Source: Nitrospira sp. CR1.3 | Lineage (GTDB): Bacteria; Nitrospirota; Nitrospiria; Nitrospirales; Nitrospiraceae | Direction: 5' to 3' | Assembly: GCA_014055525.1 (NCBI GenBank) | Contig: WIAH01000001.1 | Location: forward strand, 62,001 to 126,000 | DNA: 64,000 nt | Part shown: in pieces, positions 1 to 9,253 of the stretch | How the letters are laid out: the number at the start of each line of letters is the position of its first letter | How positions within the stretch are numbered: the first letter of the stretch is position 1 | Position numbers and translations under genes: made by a program | Notes under the pieces: generated by a model | Database searches by the model: none | The model's input: only the letters and a program-made list of their open reading frames with translations | Told to the model about the DNA's origin: nothing

Positions 1-222
1 GACCTGCAGCGGAGCAATGAAGAACTGCAACGAGCGCTTCGAGAAGTCAAAGTGCTTCGTGGTCTGATCCCGATTTGCGCATCGTGCAAAAAAATCCGCA
101 ACGACAGCGGCTTCTGGCAACAGCTGGAAGAATATCTCGGCGAACATTCCGAGGCCGAATTCAGTCACGGCCTTTGCCAACCCTGTATCAAAAAGCTTTA
201 TCCTGGTGTTTACCGGGATTAG
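1..222 (+). CDS. C-terminal end of a sensor/signalling protein (partial)
   Basis: The reading frame is open from the first base and stops at 220-222, giving 73 residues. It starts with a coiled-coil-like stretch (NEELQRALREVKVLRGL) followed by the tail LIPICASCKKIRNDSGFW, then FSHGLCQPCIKKLYP. This Cys-x-x-Cys plus Cys-x-x-Cys tail is a known C-terminal extension of many bacterial PAS, GAF or receiver proteins and sensor kinases. The catalytic or sensory part lies outside the window, so the exact protein type is unknown. It runs in the same direction as the diguanylate cyclase and hybrid kinase that follow, 48 bases upstream of the former. Confidence 0.8.
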   Translation, partial: DLQRSNEELQRALREVKVLRGLIPICASCKKIRNDSGFWQQLEEYLGEHSEAEFSHGLCQPCIKKLYPGVYRD

Positions 223-270
223 CTGCTAGGATTTCTTGAATAATTCCTCATTTTCCGAGGCCTGGAGGCT

Positions 271-1275
271 ATGAGTATTCTCATCGTTGACGATTCTCCT
301 GACGACCGCGCGCTTCTCCAGTCGATCCTGTCGGCGGCCGGTTACGACCATATTCTTGTGGCGGATTCCGCGACGAGAGCCTTCAGCCTGCTCGGCATGG
401 AAGGCGGCAAGCAGGGAGCCGCCCGCGTCGACCTCATTCTCATGGACATCGTCATGCCGGAAATGAACGGCATCGAAGCCTGCCGGCAGATAAAAGCGGT
501 TGAACGGTACCGCGACACACCGATCATCATGGTGACGGTCAAGACGGATCCCGTCGATTTGCAGCTTGCCTTCGCCGCGGGCGCGCTCGACTACATCGCC
601 AAGCCCATCAATAAGATCGAATTGCTCACCCGTGTCCGTTCGGTGCTCCGGTTGGTTCATGAGATTGAACGGCGTCGAACGCACGAACAGGAACTGCTCG
701 AAGTCATGCGCCAGCTCCAGGAAGCGAATCAGATGCTGCTGCGCCTCTCCTGTCTCGACGGCCTGACCGGCATCACGAATCGGCGGCAGTTCGACGACTT
801 TCTCGATCAGGAGTGGCGCCGAGCCGTGCGCGAATCGACGCCGCTGTCCCTCATTATGCTCGATATCGATCGTTTCAAGGCTTATAACGACACCCAGGGC
901 CACACGGCCGGGGATGAGTGCCTGCGGCAAGTCGCCAACGCGATTTCCGGCGCGGTCAACCGGCCCGGCGACCTGGTTGCGCGATACGGTGGAGATGAAT
1001 TTGTCGTCGTCCTCCCCGGCACGACGACCGAAGGCGCGGCTCAAGTGGCGGAAACCCTTCGTCGACGGATCGAATCCATCGGCATCACTCATTCCGAAGG
1101 AGAAGTCATGACGATCAGCGTCGGGTACGCCAGTACCATTCCCAGTCGGACGGCCTCCCAGACCGACTTGATCAAGGCAGCCGACCAAGCCCTCTATCAA
1201 GCCAAACAGGAAGGCCGCAATCGCGCCAAACAGGCCGGAATACTTTCCCTCGTTCCCCATTCGCACGAGGAGTAG
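271..1275 (+). CDS. Response regulator with GGDEF domain (diguanylate cyclase)
   Basis: A 334-residue two-domain protein. Residues 1-120 are a CheY-like receiver with acidic pocket D7/D8, phospho-acceptor D59 and conserved K111. Residues about 160-325 are a GGDEF domain with an intact GGDEF signature at 240-244 (ARYGGDEF) and an RxxD inhibitory site at 231-234, five residues before it. By family knowledge it makes cyclic di-GMP from two GTP when phosphorylated and is inhibited by its product at the I-site. A helical linker (130-158) joins the domains. It sits between a signalling-protein tail and a hybrid kinase, which suggests one phosphorelay feeding c-di-GMP output; that link is inference. 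Confidence 0.93.
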   Translation: MSILIVDDSPDDRALLQSILSAAGYDHILVADSATRAFSLLGMEGGKQGAARVDLILMDIVMPEMNGIEACRQIKAVERYRDTPIIMVTVKTDPVDLQLAFAAGALDYIAKPINKIELLTRVRSVLRLVHEIERRRTHEQELLEVMRQLQEANQMLLRLSCLDGLTGITNRRQFDDFLDQEWRRAVRESTPLSLIMLDIDRFKAYNDTQGHTAGDECLRQVANAISGAVNRPGDLVARYGGDEFVVVLPGTTTEGAAQVAETLRRRIESIGITHSEGEVMTISVGYASTIPSRTASQTDLIKAADQALYQAKQEGRNRAKQAGILSLVPHSHEE

Positions 1276-1319
1276 CCGCTATCCCACGAGGAATGCCCCA
1301 GGGATGACTCCAAACGGAC

Positions 1320-3608
1320 ATGCCACGCCATCCACGCCTTGCGCCTCGCAAACCCGCGAAATCGTCTCGGAGACCAACTCGTAACCCGATCGGTCTCTCC
1401 TCACGATCCTCGACTCAATCAGCTGTCCGTTCCTCTGGAAAACGCCGCCCCGCTGAACCGTTGCAAGATCCGACCGGCCTGCTGGAACGCTATCAGAAAA
1501 CGCTGAGAAAGCTTGCGCAAAGCGAGGCGTTGAACAGCGGAGATCTCCCTCAGGCCTTTCAAGCCATCACCGAAGCTTGCGGAAATCTACTCCAGGCCGA
1601 ACGGACCAGCATTTGGCTCTATGACGATCGTCGGACGTCGATCGCGCTCATGGATCTTTTTGAATCCGATGAGCATCGTCACAGCGCCGGCGCGATCCTG
1701 CAATCATCTGAATACCCGGCGTATTTTCGGGCCCTCGCAACCGAGGAGTGGGCCATTGCGGCGCACGACGCCCGTCAAGACCCCAGAACAAAGGAGTTTG
1801 CCCCCTCGTACCTCACTCCGCTCAACATCGGCGCGATGCTGGATGCCCCGATCAGACAGAAGGGACAGGTCGTGGGCGTGCTCTGTACTGAACACGTCGG
1901 AGGGCCGAGGCGATGGACCGTCTATGAAGAGCAGTTCACCAGTTCCCTGGCCACGATGGCGACGCTCGCCCTCGAGGCGGCCGAACGACGGCAGGCTGAA
2001 ACCGCCTTGCGGCTCGCCAAGGAGGCGGCGGAGGTGGCCAGCCGGGCGAAAAGCGAGTTTCTCGCCAGCGTCAGCCACGAAATCCGCACACCCATGAACG
2101 CCATCATCGGCATGGCCGACCTGTTATGGGAAACCGATCTCACTCCCGACCAGCGCAAATATCTTCGGAGCTTTCGCCGCGCCGGCAGCAATCTCCTCAC
2201 ACTCATCAACGATATCCTCGACCTTTCCAAGGTTGAAGCCGGACATATCGAGCTGGAATCAATCGACTTTGACTTGAGCGATCTCGTCGAAAAGGCCATC
2301 GAAATCCTGGCGATGCGGGCGAATGAAAAGGGACTCGAACTCGCCTGCCACCTCTCGCCGGATGTGCCATGCGCCTTGATCGGAGATCCGAATCGGCTGC
2401 ATCAGATTCTCATCAACCTGATCAGTAACGCCATCAAGTTCACTGAGAGTGGGTCGATTATCGTCGAAGTCAGCAATGATCCTGACGACCTCAAGCTCGG
2501 CGCCATTCGGTTCTCTGTCAGCGATACGGGAATCGGTATTCCGGAGGATAAGCTCAAATCGATCTTCGAAAGTTTCACCCAGGCGCACGCCTCAACAAGC
2601 CGAAAATATGGAGGAACCGGCCTTGGGCTTACGATCTCGCGGCAATTGGCCGAGCTCATGCAAGGCCGCATATGGGTGGACAGCACAGTCGGAATCGGAA
2701 GCACCTTTCACTGCTCGGTCCGGCTCGGTATTCAGCCTGATCGCTCCCCTAGCTCTCAAACGATTCCAATCAACCTGTGGAACATCCGCACCCTGGTCGT
2801 GGACGATCACCCAACCAATCGGACCATTCTCAAGGAAATATTGGGGTCGTGGAAGGCCGAAGTCACCGATGCGGCAAACGGGACAGAGACGTTGGCGGAA
2901 TTGCGGCTCGCGGTCGAATCATCGCGGCCCTATCAGCTCCTGCTTCTTGACTGCCGCATGCCGGACATCGACGGATTCACCCTGGTTGAGCGCATCAGAG
3001 AAGCCACTCTGGCCCAAGGGCTCACCATTGTGATGCTGGCCTCTCATCAGTGGGCCGACGACATTGCGCGGACCTACGATATGGGGCTGGGCGGGTATAT
3101 GATCAAGCCGATCCGGCGCTCGGATCTCCTGCAGACGATCAGCATCGCCCTCGATCGCAAGAAACATCCATCCGCTGCTCGTCCCGTCTCTCCGCCTCTT
3201 TCAACATTGCCGATCTCGTCTCGCCCTCTGCACATCCTGCTGGTGGAGGATTCCCCGGATAACCAACTGCTGATTCGCGCCTATCTCAAGCAGACGCCCT
3301 ATCGGCTGGACGTGGCGGAGCATGGGGCTATTGCCGTGGACAAGTTTAAGACCGGCCACTTTGACTTGATCCTCATGGATATGCAAATGCCGGTCATGGA
3401 CGGCTATGAAGCCACGAGAGCGATTCGAGCCTGGGAAACGGAGCACGACCTCCCGCCTACCAACATCATCGCATTGACGGCGCTGGCCCTCAAAGAAGAG
3501 AATGAGAAGATCCTCGAAGCGGGATGCGACGCGCACATGACCAAACCGGTCAGGAAGCACACGCTTCTTGAAGTCCTTCAAGCCTGTAAAGGACACCCTC
3601 GCACATGA
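1320..3608 (+). CDS. GAF-domain hybrid sensor histidine kinase with two receivers
   Basis: A 762-residue cytoplasmic hybrid kinase with no membrane segment. Order: basic low-complexity N-terminus (1-50), GAF sensor (about 60-225), HisKA with H-box SHEIRTPMN and phospho-accepting H253, HATPase_c (about 360-480; G1 box DTGIGIP), receiver 1 (acceptor D544 in LLLLDCRMPD), receiver 2 (acceptor D687 in LILMDMQMP). Receiver 2 has its VEDSPDN pocket. The tandem receivers with a separate Hpt gene overlapping by 4 bases (3605-3608) indicate a multistep His-Asp-His-Asp relay. The start is uncertain because no strong ribosome-binding site precedes 1320 and the first 50 residues are Arg/Ser-rich. Confidence 0.92.
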   Translation: MPRHPRLAPRKPAKSSRRPTRNPIGLSSRSSTQSAVRSSGKRRPAEPLQDPTGLLERYQKTLRKLAQSEALNSGDLPQAFQAITEACGNLLQAERTSIWLYDDRRTSIALMDLFESDEHRHSAGAILQSSEYPAYFRALATEEWAIAAHDARQDPRTKEFAPSYLTPLNIGAMLDAPIRQKGQVVGVLCTEHVGGPRRWTVYEEQFTSSLATMATLALEAAERRQAETALRLAKEAAEVASRAKSEFLASVSHEIRTPMNAIIGMADLLWETDLTPDQRKYLRSFRRAGSNLLTLINDILDLSKVEAGHIELESIDFDLSDLVEKAIEILAMRANEKGLELACHLSPDVPCALIGDPNRLHQILINLISNAIKFTESGSIIVEVSNDPDDLKLGAIRFSVSDTGIGIPEDKLKSIFESFTQAHASTSRKYGGTGLGLTISRQLAELMQGRIWVDSTVGIGSTFHCSVRLGIQPDRSPSSQTIPINLWNIRTLVVDDHPTNRTILKEILGSWKAEVTDAANGTETLAELRLAVESSRPYQLLLLDCRMPDIDGFTLVERIREATLAQGLTIVMLASHQWADDIARTYDMGLGGYMIKPIRRSDLLQTISIALDRKKHPSAARPVSPPLSTLPISSRPLHILLVEDSPDNQLLIRAYLKQTPYRLDVAEHGAIAVDKFKTGHFDLILMDMQMPVMDGYEATRAIRAWETEHDLPPTNIIALTALALKEENEKILEAGCDAHMTKPVRKHTLLEVLQACKGHPRT

Positions 3609-3934
3609 CACCTTCGTCACGGACAGCAGAACCAGGCCGGGTCACCGTATCCGTCGATCCGGATCTTGAAGAAATCGTTCCAGTGTTCCTGGAGAACCGG
3701 CGTCGCGAAGTGGCGACGCTACGGACCGCATTTGCCGGCGACGATCTCAAGACTCTGCGCCTCCTCGGCCATCGCATGAAGGGTGATGGAGGTGGCTACG
3801 GATTTGACGCCATCAGCGAGATCGGAGAAGTATTGGAACAGGCGGCGATCCGGAAAGATCGCAGGGTCATCGGGCAACAAATTGAGAAACTAGACGACTT
3901 CCTTACCCGCGTGGACGTGGTCTATCGGAAGTAA
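3605..3934 (+). CDS. Hpt-domain phosphotransfer protein
   Basis: A 109-residue protein that is essentially one Hpt four-helix bundle. The motif LGHRMKGDGGGYGF contains the phosphorylatable His at residue 56 and the HxxKG pattern of Hpt domains. Its ATG lies in an ATGA overlap with the stop of the hybrid kinase, so the two are translationally coupled. The likely role is to carry phosphate from the kinase receiver to a final response regulator; the REC-GGDEF protein upstream is the nearest candidate, but nothing in the sequence proves that pairing. Confidence 0.9.
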   Translation: MTPSSRTAEPGRVTVSVDPDLEEIVPVFLENRRREVATLRTAFAGDDLKTLRLLGHRMKGDGGGYGFDAISEIGEVLEQAAIRKDRRVIGQQIEKLDDFLTRVDVVYRK

Positions 3935-4013
3935 TTGAACGCATCCTCATCCCGCCAATCGCCAAGCCTTCGGGGCAGACATCCGTTGCTACGGTCATCT
4001 CCAGTTTCTTGAG

Positions 4014-4679
4014 TTATATCGAAGCCCCCTTCGCCGACTGGTCACGCAAGCGTTGAGGACTCGACCGAGTCCCCGGCTCCGTCGGCTCTCGCCGGTCCGC
4101 TGGAGAATCCATTTCCATCAATTCATTTCGCGACCTGATCAAGCGCTCACGAAGAAACCGATCCTCCAACGGAGCCGTCGCCACCGCCTCGTCCAAAACT
4201 GCCACGGCCTCCTTGTATCGTCCCTGCTGCGTATACACATGAGCGAGCGTGTCCAGCACGTAGGGTTGGAGCGGACCCGCTTGCGCCACTGCGCGTAGAG
4301 CCAACTGTTCAGCCTCCTGAAGATTCACACCCCGGGTCAGATACAGCATCGCCAGATTATTGTTGGCGCCCGGGTCTTCGGGAGATGCCGCTAACGCTTG
4401 CCGATAGTACGTCTCCGATTCTTCGAGCTCGCCCTCAGCAAAGGCGACATTGCCCAGACCGATCAAGGCCGGGACATATCCCGCTTTCTGAGTCAGAGCC
4501 GTGCGATATTCACGCGCAGCCAGATCCTCATGCCCCTGCATCTCATAGGTCTGCCCCAGCGTGACGTGTTCCGCAGGGGTGAGAGGATCGTGGAGGACCC
4601 TGACCTGCGGCAGTTGCTCGCAGCCGGGTATGCCGGCGAACAGCAACACTCCTCCTAAGAGCAGTAGAGTCATCTTCAT
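4014..4679 (-). CDS. TPR-repeat lipoprotein
   Basis: A 221-residue exported lipoprotein. The start at 4679 is chosen because GGAGGG lies four bases upstream and the protein then begins with a lipoprotein signal peptide ending in the lipobox IPGC, with acylated Cys20; a longer frame back to 4811 has no such support. Residues about 45-185 hold four tetratricopeptide-like helical pairs (for example AAREYRTALTQKAGYVPALI and ESETYYRQALAASPEDPGAN). The tail is charged and probably disordered. TPR lipoproteins of this kind act as assembly scaffolds in the outer membrane or periplasm; the partner is unknown. It is followed upstream by a small secreted protein on the same strand. Confidence 0.85.
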   Translation of the reverse strand: MKMTLLLLGGVLLFAGIPGCEQLPQVRVLHDPLTPAEHVTLGQTYEMQGHEDLAAREYRTALTQKAGYVPALIGLGNVAFAEGELEESETYYRQALAASPEDPGANNNLAMLYLTRGVNLQEAEQLALRAVAQAGPLQPYVLDTLAHVYTQQGRYKEAVAVLDEAVATAPLEDRFLRERLIRSRNELMEMDSPADRREPTEPGTRSSPQRLRDQSAKGASI

Positions 4680-4817
4680 AATTCCCTCCTTCCGATTCGC
4701 TCTTGTTCGCTCACGCGATGCGTGACCTGGAGAGGTCATGCCGAAGCTCAAGGCCCAGCCACGCTGAAGATGTTCAGACGCTTTATGACAGCTCCCGTTG
4801 CTGTGGAGCACGGCCGG

Positions 4818-5138
4818 TCAACCTTGTGTCTCAGGCGCTTTTTTGGATGCGGGCGACAGTTTCACAATCTTCACGACCCTTCCCTGCAAATCCAGTTCAA
4901 GACTGACCTGATCTCCTACCGTGACTCCCTTCATAATCTCTGGGCTCGCGACCGGCATAGACAGCGTCTCTCCGTCGCCGGCAGTTTTGACCGTGATGCT
5001 CAGACCGGTCGAGTCAATCGCCTCGACGAGGCTGCCGGTCAGCGTAGTGGCCGCTACTGCCTGATCGTGGCAGGTTGGGAATATCGTTGCGCCCATAAGG
5101 CAGATTCCACTGATCATGACTGTGGCGAATACGTTCAT
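4818..5138 (-). CDS. Small secreted protein of unknown function
   Basis: A 106-residue protein with an N-terminal signal peptide (hydrophobic residues 4-20, likely cleavage near the AVAA at 27-30). The rest is a short beta-rich domain with the pattern TLTGSLVEAIDSTGLSITVK and VTVGDQVSLELDLQGRVVKI, ending in a Lys/Pro tail. AGGAGGG lies just before the ATG. The layout (signal peptide, T-x-x-G-x-L/V strand, later G-D/E-x-I/V strand) recurs in the proteins at 11137 and 12632, so the three may be paralogues of a small OB-like family. It lies 138 bases upstream of the TPR lipoprotein and probably shares its transcript. Function unknown. Confidence 0.75.
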   Translation of the reverse strand: MNVFATVMISGICLMGATIFPTCHDQAVAATTLTGSLVEAIDSTGLSITVKTAGDGETLSMPVASPEIMKGVTVGDQVSLELDLQGRVVKIVKLSPASKKAPETQG

Positions 5139-5233
5139 GATGACCCTCCTCTTCTCGAGGACTCCATTTGACGGTGACGGCTGGTTCGGAGTCCCCGTTC
5201 TTGTTTCTCTCGCCGCTGTACGCCCTCTATCGG

Positions 5234-5617
5234 TCAGGCGTGGACAGATGGCTGAATTGCCGAGGCGAGTACTTCCGACAGCGTCGAGAACTCTTTCCCC
5301 TTGCGGACCCAGGCATACGCGCCCCGATCGACCGCCTCGTGCGCCATGTCGTCTTGTTCCCCAGAAAAAACCACGACAGGGGTTTCAGGCCACTTCAAGC
5401 GGCACACTGACAACAGTTCGAAGCCATCCATCTTTGGTATATGGTAGTCGGTCACCACCACGTCGACCGCCTGGTTCTCCAACTGCTCAAGCGCTTCCAA
5501 CCCGTCCGCCGCCGTACTGACCGCATACCCTCCCTTGATGAGATGAAAAGCAAGAAGGTGCAAGAGTTTGCGATCGTGGTCGATTACCAGAACGTGTTTG
5601 TTGTTGTTTCCAGCCAT
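5234..5617 (-). CDS. Single-domain response regulator
   Basis: A 127-residue stand-alone receiver (start at 5617). Acidic pocket IDHD (13-15), phospho-acceptor D57 in VVVTDYHIPKMDGF, and a conserved Lys in the RKGKE segment. There is no output domain, so it may act by protein contact like CheY or Spo0F. The start is chosen at the ATG with GGAGG eight bases upstream; an in-frame ATG at 5632 would add five residues. The start region lies next to a 22-bp tandem duplication that carries a second copy of the GGAGG sequence. Confidence 0.88.
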   Translation of the reverse strand: MAGNNNKHVLVIDHDRKLLHLLAFHLIKGGYAVSTAADGLEALEQLENQAVDVVVTDYHIPKMDGFELLSVCRLKWPETPVVVFSGEQDDMAHEAVDRGAYAWVRKGKEFSTLSEVLASAIQPSVHA

Positions 5618-5622
5618 GCCTT

Positions 5623-5666
5623 CAACCTCCATCCAACCATCTCACAACCTCCATCCAACCATCTCA
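5623..5666. repeat. Tandem 22-bp duplication at a translation start
   Basis: Two exact adjacent copies of a 22-bp unit (5623-5644 and 5645-5666; unit begins CAACCTCCATCC). On the minus strand each copy reads ATGGAGGTTG, so the duplication doubles both an ATG and a GGAGG box just upstream of the orphan receiver. The distal ATG runs into a stop after ten codons, so it would only make a short decoy peptide. Confidence 0.9.
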
Positions 5667-6025
5667 TCGTTGCAAATCGTCCGGCTCGGACCATGCCGAG
5701 TCTCATCCGACACACTGGCGTTGAAACGTCTCTCCGTACTTAAACCATGGGCCCCATCGAGCTCGACGTCCGGACAGCTCAACGATAAAGAGAGCAAAGG
5801 ACGGACCGAAGGAACGTCGCGAAGCCCGATTGAGGGATATTCAACGGGAAATCAATCTGATGGGAGATGGAAGGGGGTCTTCAGTTCATCGCGCCGTCTT
5901 GCTTGAGACCAGGAACATGTTGTCGCGGTCTTCGGAGGTGACCGACGAGAAAATCAAGCGGTCAATGGGGTTTCGACTGCTGAGAACATTTTGTCCCGGG
6001 ACAGAACATGCCGATCGATGGCCGA
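5667..6025. other. Intergenic region without a recognised gene
   Basis: About 360 bases lie between the orphan receiver (transcribed away) and the stop of the sigma-54 regulator. Neither strand offers a frame with coding character and a ribosome-binding site. I looked for a sigma-54 promoter (GG-N10-GC) directed at the receiver gene and found no acceptable match. Nothing specific can be assigned. Confidence 0.5.
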
Positions 6026-7378
6026 TCAGCCTTGGCCGTACTGACGGAGCTTGCGGAGGAGCGTTTTCCGATGGATGCCAAGGATCGCTGCCGCTTGACC
6101 GTGGTCTTGCCGATGGGCTTCCAGCACACGCAGAATGTAGTTCTTTTCCATACTCTGAAGAGTGTCCCATCCCCGAGCCCGCGCCTGGTCTTGAACGGTC
6201 GTTGTCCGGATGCTCTCCGGCAAATCGTCAGGGGTAATAATGGGATGTGGAGTCAAGGTAATGGCTCGCTCAATCGCATGCTCGAGTTCGCGCACATTAC
6301 CGGGCCAGGCATAGCGTGTCAGCAAGGGAATGGTCTCCGGCGAGAGGCCGGTCACCGGCTTCTCCTTGGCTCTTCCGTACTTGTCGACGAAATACTGGCT
6401 CAGTATCGGAATGTCCTCCACTCGATCGCGCAAAGGAGGGAGAACAATCGTCACGACCTCCAGACGATAGTAGAGGTCTTCCCGAAACGTTCCGGCTTCG
6501 ACGAGCGACTTCAAAACTTTTTTTGACGCGGCAATGATCCGCACATCGATCGCGCGAGGGGTCTCGCTCCCGACACGCCGGATCTCGCGTTCCTGTAGTG
6601 ATCGGAGTAACTTGCTTTGCATGACCGGTGAGATATCCGCGATCTCGTCCAGGAAACAGGTTCCCTGGTGAGCTTGCTCGAGAAGCCCCTTCTTGCTTGC
6701 GACGGCTCCTGTAAAGGCGCCTCGTTCGTGGCCAAAGAGCTCGGATTCGAGGAGCGTTTCAGCCAACGAACCCGTATCAATCGCGACGAACGGTCCGCCG
6801 CTTCGCGCACTGTTCGCATGGATAGCCCGCGCGATCAACTCCTTGCCCGTCCCGCTTTCCCCCTGAATCAAGACGGTGCTGTCGGATTCCGCAACTCGCG
6901 CAACCAATTTGTATACCTCGACCATTCCGGGACTGCTGCCCACCAGATTGTCGAACCGGTATCGTTCACGCAATTGGTCTCGCAACGAACGATTCTCCCG
7001 AAGCAGCTTCTTATGTTCGAGCGCCCGCCGAACCACCAAGCGAATGTCGTCCACGACGAACGGCTTGCTGAGATAATCGAACGCCCCGGCCTTGATGCCA
7101 TCGACCGCCGTCTTGAGCGATCCGTAGGCGGTCAACAAGATCACCAGGATTTCCGGCGCCTTTTCACGGATCGCAGCCAGCAGGGCAAGTCCATCCATCC
7201 CTGGCATGTGAATGTCCGTGATAACGAGGTCCGGCTGCCATTCAGCAAGTCGCTGTAGGACTGTCTCCGCGTCCTCTGCCGTCTCGACCTGGTACCCTTC
7301 CTTGGCCACGACCTCGCGCAGCAAGGCTAGCGTTTCAGCATCGTCGTCCACTACCATCACGCGAGACTGTCGTAACAT
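6026..7378 (-). CDS. Sigma-54-dependent response regulator (NtrC family)
   Basis: A 450-residue bacterial enhancer-binding protein. Receiver (1-118) with acidic pocket at 11-13 and acceptor D55. AAA+ domain with Walker A GESGTGKE at 173-180 and the sigma-54 contact loop GAFTGA intact at 220-225. Fis-type helix-turn-helix at the C-terminus (GQAAAILGIHRKTLLRKL). By family knowledge it remodels sigma-54 RNA polymerase when phosphorylated. Its ATG overlaps the stop of the upstream kinase by one base (TGATG), so the two form a coupled pair. A good sigma-54 promoter at 9194-9209, upstream of the divergent 9254 gene, is a plausible target. Confidence 0.95.
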   Translation of the reverse strand: MLRQSRVMVVDDDAETLALLREVVAKEGYQVETAEDAETVLQRLAEWQPDLVITDIHMPGMDGLALLAAIREKAPEILVILLTAYGSLKTAVDGIKAGAFDYLSKPFVVDDIRLVVRRALEHKKLLRENRSLRDQLRERYRFDNLVGSSPGMVEVYKLVARVAESDSTVLIQGESGTGKELIARAIHANSARSGGPFVAIDTGSLAETLLESELFGHERGAFTGAVASKKGLLEQAHQGTCFLDEIADISPVMQSKLLRSLQEREIRRVGSETPRAIDVRIIAASKKVLKSLVEAGTFREDLYYRLEVVTIVLPPLRDRVEDIPILSQYFVDKYGRAKEKPVTGLSPETIPLLTRYAWPGNVRELEHAIERAITLTPHPIITPDDLPESIRTTTVQDQARARGWDTLQSMEKNYILRVLEAHRQDHGQAAAILGIHRKTLLRKLRQYGQG

Positions 7379-8991
7379 CAGCGCGCGCCTCCGTCGGTTG
7401 GAAGCAGGACTGTAAACTGAGAGCCTTTCCCCGTCTCGCTCGCGACGTTGATACTCCCTCCGTGCGCTCGCACCGTTTCCGATGCGATCGCCAGCCCCAA
7501 TCCTGTCCCACGCCGCGCCTTCTTTGTCGTAAAAAACGGCTGGAAGATCTGAGCCAACTGCTCGTCGTCAATCCCGCACCCGGTATCGGCGAATTGCACC
7601 TCCACGAATGTGTGATGGTCCGGTTGCTCCAATGGGTCGCGAGAGGAAACCCGCACGACCAGGGTTCCTCCCGCCGGCATCGCATCGATCGCATTCTCGA
7701 TCAGATTGTTGAATACTTCCTGGAGTTGCTGAACGTCAGCGTCGACCTTTACTGTTTGTCTGCTCCATTCGGTCACCACTGCGATCTGGCGGCGCTCGAA
7801 TTCAGGCCTGAAGAGCGCAACCGATTCCGCAACACACGCCTTCAGATCGAGCGGAGATCGGACCGGCTCCGGCCTCCTGGCATACAACAGCATGTCTTGA
7901 ATGATTTTCGACGTGCGCTCGATCTGCGCCTCGACGGTTCCCAAACGCTGTCGCGATTCCGCGCTGAGCGTCGAATCCTCCGCCATAAGCTGGATATGGC
8001 CGGACAGCGCCGTCAAAGGAGTCCCTATCTTATGAGCCACCGTCGCCGCCATCTGTCCGATTGCCGACAGCCGCTGAGCCCGTGCCGCATCCCGCTGCGC
8101 TGCTGAAAGCAATTCGTTCGTATGAGCAAGCGCCCGGTTCTTTTGCATGACCTCGGCGGTCGCCTCGCTGACTTTTAGCTGTAGGTTATCGTTCATCGCC
8201 TGCAAGGATTCAGTCAATTGCACGTTGTCGTGAGCTGCCGCCCGGATCTTTTCCACCATGTCATTGAACCTACCGGCCAGCTCTCCGAGTTCATCCTGCT
8301 CCTCAACAGGCACGATTGGGGTCATCGTCCCCTGGGACACCGATTCGACAGCGGTCAGCAATCGCTTTACCGGGCGATGGACCTTGAAATAGAGAAAGAG
8401 GTTGATCGCGACCACGATCGCCGACCCGGTGAGCAATCGTCTGGTTCTGGAGGCTTGTCGCAATGATTCCAGGGCATCATCCATCTGCAGAGTGGAAAAT
8501 TCCGCATAGGTTGCGCCGACGACGGCGCCTTTCAAGAAGATCGGGGCGGCAAGGAACACACGATGAGTGTTCGGTCGATCCGCATAGTCGATCAACGATT
8601 CCCGTTCCTCGCGCACGCGTAGAACCAGCGCGGGAGCGCCCGCTTGGCGAGGGAGTTCCGTCGGGCCGGCGCTTGTGATCGGAAGGGGATTTCCTCCCGA
8701 ATCCGGAGGAAACGCGTACAGCACGATATTGAGAAGATCCGGCAAATTGGACAGGATCTTCTCCAGTTCTTTCGTTCGCGCCTCCCGATTGGACAGCTGA
8801 GCGAGACTGAGCACGTTCTGGTCGACCGATCGCCCGACGGCAAGCGCCGCGTCGCGAACATTGTCTTCCACCGTATGTTGAATGGAGCGGCCTTCCAGCC
8901 ATTCAGTGACGGCAGCCGAAATGCTGACGATGACGATGACGATCAGCGTCATCTTGATTTGAAGGCTCAGTCGGTGCCATCGGCTGGACAT
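7378..8991 (-). CDS. Membrane sensor histidine kinase
   Basis: A 537-residue kinase: membrane segment (about 14-29), periplasmic sensor region (about 30-185), second membrane segment (about 186-203), HAMP linker (204-256), a helical region, HisKA with ATVAHKIGTPL and phospho-His H320, then HATPase_c (DTGCGI and GTGLGLAI boxes). The H-box has Lys-Ile instead of the usual Glu-Ile after the His; the Glu that helps catalyse phosphotransfer in many HisKA kinases is therefore missing, a variant also seen in NtrB-like and ZraS-like relatives. It is coupled to the sigma-54 regulator downstream and is its likely cognate kinase. Confidence 0.93.
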   Translation of the reverse strand: MSSRWHRLSLQIKMTLIVIVIVSISAAVTEWLEGRSIQHTVEDNVRDAALAVGRSVDQNVLSLAQLSNREARTKELEKILSNLPDLLNIVLYAFPPDSGGNPLPITSAGPTELPRQAGAPALVLRVREERESLIDYADRPNTHRVFLAAPIFLKGAVVGATYAEFSTLQMDDALESLRQASRTRRLLTGSAIVVAINLFLYFKVHRPVKRLLTAVESVSQGTMTPIVPVEEQDELGELAGRFNDMVEKIRAAAHDNVQLTESLQAMNDNLQLKVSEATAEVMQKNRALAHTNELLSAAQRDAARAQRLSAIGQMAATVAHKIGTPLTALSGHIQLMAEDSTLSAESRQRLGTVEAQIERTSKIIQDMLLYARRPEPVRSPLDLKACVAESVALFRPEFERRQIAVVTEWSRQTVKVDADVQQLQEVFNNLIENAIDAMPAGGTLVVRVSSRDPLEQPDHHTFVEVQFADTGCGIDDEQLAQIFQPFFTTKKARRGTGLGLAIASETVRAHGGSINVASETGKGSQFTVLLPTDGGAR

Positions 8992-9230
8992 ACAGGTTTA
9001 TGGTAGACCCGCCTATTCTCTTGTTCAATCACCATTTCGAGACAAGATGTCTGCGGAAGAATAAACTGTCCCTCATCTCGATCCCCAAGCTTTCCCATAA
9101 ATCCCCTCGTGTGCCGCAGGCGACGAAGTAATTCTTCCAATCTTCCAAGGTCTTTCAACCGTTCTATTCGATCGGATCCGGTCGATGATACCCCGGCATC
9201 CGGCTTGCTCAGCTTCCGGTACGGGACCAT
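8967..9230 (-). CDS. Possible small protein upstream of the kinase (doubtful)
   Basis: An 87-codon frame overlapping the kinase start by 25 bases. The product has an amphipathic basic stretch (DRIERLKDLGRLEELLRRL) and no recognised domain. It lacks a clear ribosome-binding site, and a sigma-54 promoter for the opposite strand lies inside it. It could be a small gene leading the kinase operon or simply a chance frame; I lean slightly to chance. Confidence 0.28.
   Translation of the reverse strand: MVPYRKLSKPDAGVSSTGSDRIERLKDLGRLEELLRRLRHTRGFMGKLGDRDEGQFILPQTSCLEMVIEQENRRVYHKPVCPADGTD
9194..9209 (+). promoter_or_regulatory. Sigma-54 promoter for the 9254 gene cluster
   Basis: CGGCATCCGGCTTGCT matches the sigma-54 consensus TGGCACG-N4-TTGCW at GGCA and TTGCT, with the invariant GG (9195-9196) and GC (9207-9208) separated by exactly ten bases. 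A start site about 12 bases downstream would lie near 9220, 34 bases before the 9254 ATG. A sigma-54 activator and its kinase are encoded divergently next to it. Confidence 0.65.
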
Positions 9231-9253
9231 ATGAACAGCGGGAGTAACCGACC

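Noticed and set aside
226-1266. Long minus-strand frame opposite the diguanylate cyclase
   Set aside because: It is the antisense shadow of a gene with intact receiver and GGDEF motifs; no domain or ribosome-binding site of its own.
5667-6025. Sigma-54 promoter for the orphan receiver
   Set aside because: A TGCAA-like stretch near 5671 lacks the second invariant dinucleotide at the required distance.
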